Source: Streptomyces brasiliensis
GTDB taxonomy: Bacteria; Actinomycetota; Actinomycetes; Streptomycetales; Streptomycetaceae
NCBI RefSeq assembly: GCF_014647875.1
Contig: NZ_BMQA01000002.1
Span: forward strand, 248,001 to 312,000
Direction: 5' to 3'
Length of the DNA stretch: 64,000 nt
Shown piece after piece: positions 61,282-64,000 of the stretch. Within the stretch, counting starts at the first letter, position 1; each line of letters starts with the position of its first letter. The notes below the pieces were generated by a model, which saw only the letters and a program-made list of their open reading frames with translations, ran no database searches and had not been told where the DNA came from. A program made the position numbers and the translations under genes.

Positions 61282-64000
61282 CTACCGCGCGTTGAAGTAC
61301 TTCGCCTCCGGGTGGTGGATCACGATCGCGTCCGTGGACTGCTCGGGGTGGAGTTGGAACTCCTCCGAGAGGTGGACGCCGATGCGTTCCGGCTGGAGGA
61401 GTTCGGCGATCTTGGCCCGGTCCTCGAGGTCGGGGCAGGCGCCGTAGCCGAGGGAGAAGCGGGCGCCCCGGTACTTGAGGGCGAACATGTCCTCGACGTC
61501 GGCCGGGTCCTCGCCGGAGAAGCCGAGTTCGGAACGGACGCGCGCGTGCCAGTACTCGGCGAGCGCCTCGGCCAACTGCACCGACAGGCCGTGCAGTTCG
61601 AGGTACTCGCGGTAGGAGTTCGCCTCGAACAGCTTCGCCGTCTCCTCGCCGATGCGCGAGCCCACCGTGACGACCTGGAGTCCGACCACGTCCGTCTCCC
61701 CCGACTCCTCCGGGCGGAAGAAGTCCGCGAGACACAGGCGGCGGCCGCGGCGCTGGCGCGGGAACGTGAACCGCGTGCGTTCGTTGCCGCGCTCGTCCAG
61801 GATGATCAGGTCGTCGTCCTTGGACACGCAGGGGAAGTAGCCGTAGACCACGGCGGCTTCGAGGAGGTTCTCCGTCTGGAGCCGGTCGAGCAGGCCGCGC
61901 AGGCGCGGGCGGCCCTCCGTGTCGACGAGTTCCTCGTACGTCGGGCCTTCACCGGTGCGGGCCTGCTTGAGGCCCCACTGGCCCTTGAACAGCGCACCCT
62001 CGTCCAGCCAGCTCGCGTACTCCTTGAGCTGGATCCCCTTGATGACGCGGGTGTCCCAGAACGGCGGCGTCGGCACCGGGTTGTCCGTGGCGACGTCCGA
62101 GCGGACGTGGCCCTCCTCCGGCCGTTCGTCCACCTCGACGGCGGCCGTGGCGCGGACCCGGCGCTGCTTGAGCTCGGGCAGCTTCGCGCCGGGCAGCCCC
62201 CGCTTGACCCCGATCAGCGCGTCCATCAGGCGCAGCCCCTCGAACGCGTCGCGCGCGTAGCGCACCTCGCCCTCGTACAGCTCGTGCAGGTCCTGCTCGA
62301 CGTACGCGCGCGTGAGCGCCGCGCCGCCGAGGATGACGGGGTAGTCCGCCGCCAGACCGCGCTGGTTGAGCTCCTCGAGGTTCTCCTTCATGATCACTGT
62401 GGACTTGACGAGGAGCCCGGACATGCCGATGACATCGGCCTGGTGCTCGTCGGCGGCCTCCAGGATCGCGGAGACGGGCTGCTTGATGCCCAGGTTGACG
62501 ACGTTGTAGCCGTTGTTGGACAGGATGATGTCGACGAGGTTCTTGCCGATGTCGTGCACGTCACCGCGCACCGTCGCGAGCACGATCGTGCCCTTGCCCT
62601 CGGCCTCCGACTTCTCCATGTGCGGCTCGAGGTGGGCGACTGCGGCTTTCATGACCTCCGCGGACTGGAGGACGAACGGCAGCTGCATCTGCCCGGAGCC
62701 GAACAGCTCGCCGACGACCTTCATGCCGTCCAGGAGCGTCTCGTTGACGATGTCGAGGGCGGGGCGGGACTGCAACGCCTCGTCCAGGTCGGCCTCCAGG
62801 CCGTTGCGCTCGCCGTCGATGATGCGCCGCTTGAGGCGCTCCTCCAGCGGCAGCGCCGCCAACTCCTCGGCCTTGCCCGCCTTCAGGGACTTTGCGGTGG
62901 CGCCCTCGAAGAGGGCCATCAGCTTCTGCAGCGGGTCGTAGCCCTCGCTGCGGCGGTCGTGGATGAGGTCGAGGGCCGTTTGCACCTCCTCCTCGGTGAA
63001 CCGCGCAATCGGGAGGATCTTCGACGCGTGGACGATCGCCGAGTCGAGGCCGGCCTTCACGCACTCGTCGAGGAAGACGGAGTTGAGCAGGATGCGGGCG
63101 GCCGGGTTGAGGCCGAAGGAGATGTTCGACAGGCCCAGCGTGGTCTGCACGTCGGGGTGGCGGCGCTTGAGCTCGCGGATCGCCTCGATGGTGGCGATGC
63201 CGTCCTTGCGGGACTCCTCCTGACCGGTGCAGATCGTGAAGGTCAGGGTGTCGACGAGGATGTCCGACTCGTGGATGCCCCAGTTCGCCGTCAGGTCCTG
63301 GATCAGCCGTTCGGCGATCTCGACCTTCTTCTCGGGGGTGCGGGCCTGGCCCTCCTCGTCGATGGTCAGCGCGATCAGCGCGGCGCCGTGCTCCTGCGCG
63401 AGCCGGGTGACCTTCGCGAAGCGGGACTCGGGGCCGTCGCCGTCCTCGTAGTTGACGGAGTTGATGACCGCGCGTCCGCCCAGCTTCTCCAGGCCGGCGC
63501 GGACTACGTCGACCTCGGTGGAGTCGAGGACGATCGGCAGCGTGGACGCGGTGGCGAAGCGGCCCGCCAGCTCCTCCATGTCGGCGACACCGTCCCGGCC
63601 GACGTAGTCCACGCACAGGTCGAGCATGTGTGCGCCCTCGCGGATCTGCTCGCGCGCCATCTCCACGCAGTCGTCCCAGCGGCCCTCCAGCATGGCCTCG
63701 CGGAACTTCTTGGAGCCGTTGGCGTTGGTGCGCTCGCCGATGGCCAGGTACGAGGTGTCCTGACGGAACGGGACCGTCTGGTAGAGGGAGGCGGCGCCGG
63801 GCTCGGGGCGCGGGTCGCGCCCGGGCGGGGTGACGCCCTGGACGCGCTCGACGACCTGGCGCAGATGCTCGGGGGTGGTGCCGCAGCAGCCGCCGATGAG
63901 CGACAGACCGTAGTCGCGTACGAAGTTCTCCTGGGCGTCGGCCAGGCCCTCGGGGTCGAGCGGGAAGTGCGCGCCGTCCTTGGTGAGCACCGGCAGGCCC
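61282..64000 (-). CDS. metH: Cobalamin-dependent methionine synthase MetH (5' end beyond window)
   Basis: About 906 residues of the C-terminal part are present; the start lies to the right of the window. In order: the end of the homocysteine-binding barrel with zinc cysteines GGCCGTTPEH, the methyltetrahydrofolate domain (AIGERTNANGSKKF, LDLCVDYVGRDG), the helical cap and cobalamin domain with the B12 base-off motif RGDVHDIGKNLVDI, and the activation (SAM-binding) domain including WLDEGALFKGQWGL and YFPCVSKDDDLI, ending HHPEAKYFNAR. It transfers the methyl group of methyl-THF to homocysteine. A cobalamin riboswitch, if any, would be outside the window. Homologue SCO1657 (recalled). Confidence 0.97.
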   Translation of the reverse strand, partial: GLPVLTKDGAHFPLDPEGLADAQENFVRDYGLSLIGGCCGTTPEHLRQVVERVQGVTPPGRDPRPEPGAASLYQTVPFRQDTSYLAIGERTNANGSKKFREAMLEGRWDDCVEMAREQIREGAHMLDLCVDYVGRDGVADMEELAGRFATASTLPIVLDSTEVDVVRAGLEKLGGRAVINSVNYEDGDGPESRFAKVTRLAQEHGAALIALTIDEEGQARTPEKKVEIAERLIQDLTANWGIHESDILVDTLTFTICTGQEESRKDGIATIEAIRELKRRHPDVQTTLGLSNISFGLNPAARILLNSVFLDECVKAGLDSAIVHASKILPIARFTEEEVQTALDLIHDRRSEGYDPLQKLMALFEGATAKSLKAGKAEELAALPLEERLKRRIIDGERNGLEADLDEALQSRPALDIVNETLLDGMKVVGELFGSGQMQLPFVLQSAEVMKAAVAHLEPHMEKSEAEGKGTIVLATVRGDVHDIGKNLVDIILSNNGYNVVNLGIKQPVSAILEAADEHQADVIGMSGLLVKSTVIMKENLEELNQRGLAADYPVILGGAALTRAYVEQDLHELYEGEVRYARDAFEGLRLMDALIGVKRGLPGAKLPELKQRRVRATAAVEVDERPEEGHVRSDVATDNPVPTPPFWDTRVIKGIQLKEYASWLDEGALFKGQWGLKQARTGEGPTYEELVDTEGRPRLRGLLDRLQTENLLEAAVVYGYFPCVSKDDDLIILDERGNERTRFTFPRQRRGRRLCLADFFRPEESGETDVVGLQVVTVGSRIGEETAKLFEANSYREYLELHGLSVQLAEALAEYWHARVRSELGFSGEDPADVEDMFALKYRGARFSLGYGACPDLEDRAKIAELLQPERIGVHLSEEFQLHPEQSTDAIVIHHPEAKYFNAR

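Noticed and set aside
61282..64000. Cobalamin riboswitch controlling metH
   Set aside because: It would lie upstream of the metH start, which is outside the window; nothing riboswitch-like is seen downstream.

Overview
This is a high-GC actinobacterial chromosome segment, almost certainly from a Streptomyces. The third codon position is strongly G/C, GTG and TTG starts are common, and several genes look leaderless. Gene content and order match, from memory, the SCO1611-SCO1657 region of S. coelicolor: glnA4 cluster, conservon 9, tatAC, the Pup-proteasome locus, then metH. The window is mostly core chromosome. There is no phage, IS element, CRISPR array, rRNA or tRNA that I can support.

Layout. 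0.5-7.9 kb: a PLP-dependent alanine-racemase-fold enzyme, a DUF2510 membrane protein, then a minus-strand operon glnA4 - aldehyde dehydrogenase - SDR facing a FadR-type regulator and a gamma-glutamyl hydrolase. Together these look like a gamma-glutamylation route for amine (ethanolamine-type) catabolism. 8-13 kb: a Ser/Thr kinase gene broken by a 13-nt duplication, a LysR/TDT-transporter pair with a palindromic operator between them, a metal-receptor protein and an XRE-cupin regulator. 13.5-17.2 kb: a glycine-betaine ABC importer whose permease is fused to two binding domains. 17.4-23.2 kb: 5'-3' exonuclease, iron-regulated siderophore-interacting protein, DrrAB-like exporter with PadR repressor, and an RluA pseudouridine synthase. 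23.2-27.8 kb: conservon 9 (cvnA-B-C-D and a P450), with overlapping genes; the P450 lacks the ExxR motif, as in the CYP157 family.

28-31.2 kb is the most disturbed part: a urea carboxylase remnant (N-terminus deleted, frameshift before the biotin domain) followed by an intact allophanate hydrolase. The left edge looks like a deletion that fused two divergent genes. 31.3-36.3 kb: HelY-type helicase, tatC, tatA and two small proteins. 36.4-50 kb: the Pup-proteasome locus: pafC, pafB, two FKBP prolyl isomerases, pafA, an MFS/LacI pair, prcA, prcB, an endonuclease-VII-like HNH protein, pup, dop and arc/mpa. PafA ligates Pup, Dop activates or removes it, Arc feeds pupylated proteins to PrcAB, and PafBC is the DNA-damage transcription regulator family. 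50-64 kb: ferredoxin, secreted protein, tRNA m1A58 methyltransferase, site-2 protease with a long repetitive N-terminus, RecB-family nuclease, NarL-type response regulator, two tandem peptide-type binding lipoproteins, HAD phosphatase and the C-terminal three quarters of metH, which runs off the right end.

Most interesting items: the endonuclease gene embedded in the proteasome operon and overlapping prcB; the non-canonical P450 in conservon 9; the deletion scar and decaying urea carboxylase; the duplication-frameshifted kinase; a motif shared by glnA4/gntR and the downstream hydrolase; and the tandem repeat array in the site-2 protease. No wholly unknown multi-gene system is evident. All functional calls are by family recognition from the translated sequence; nothing was searched.
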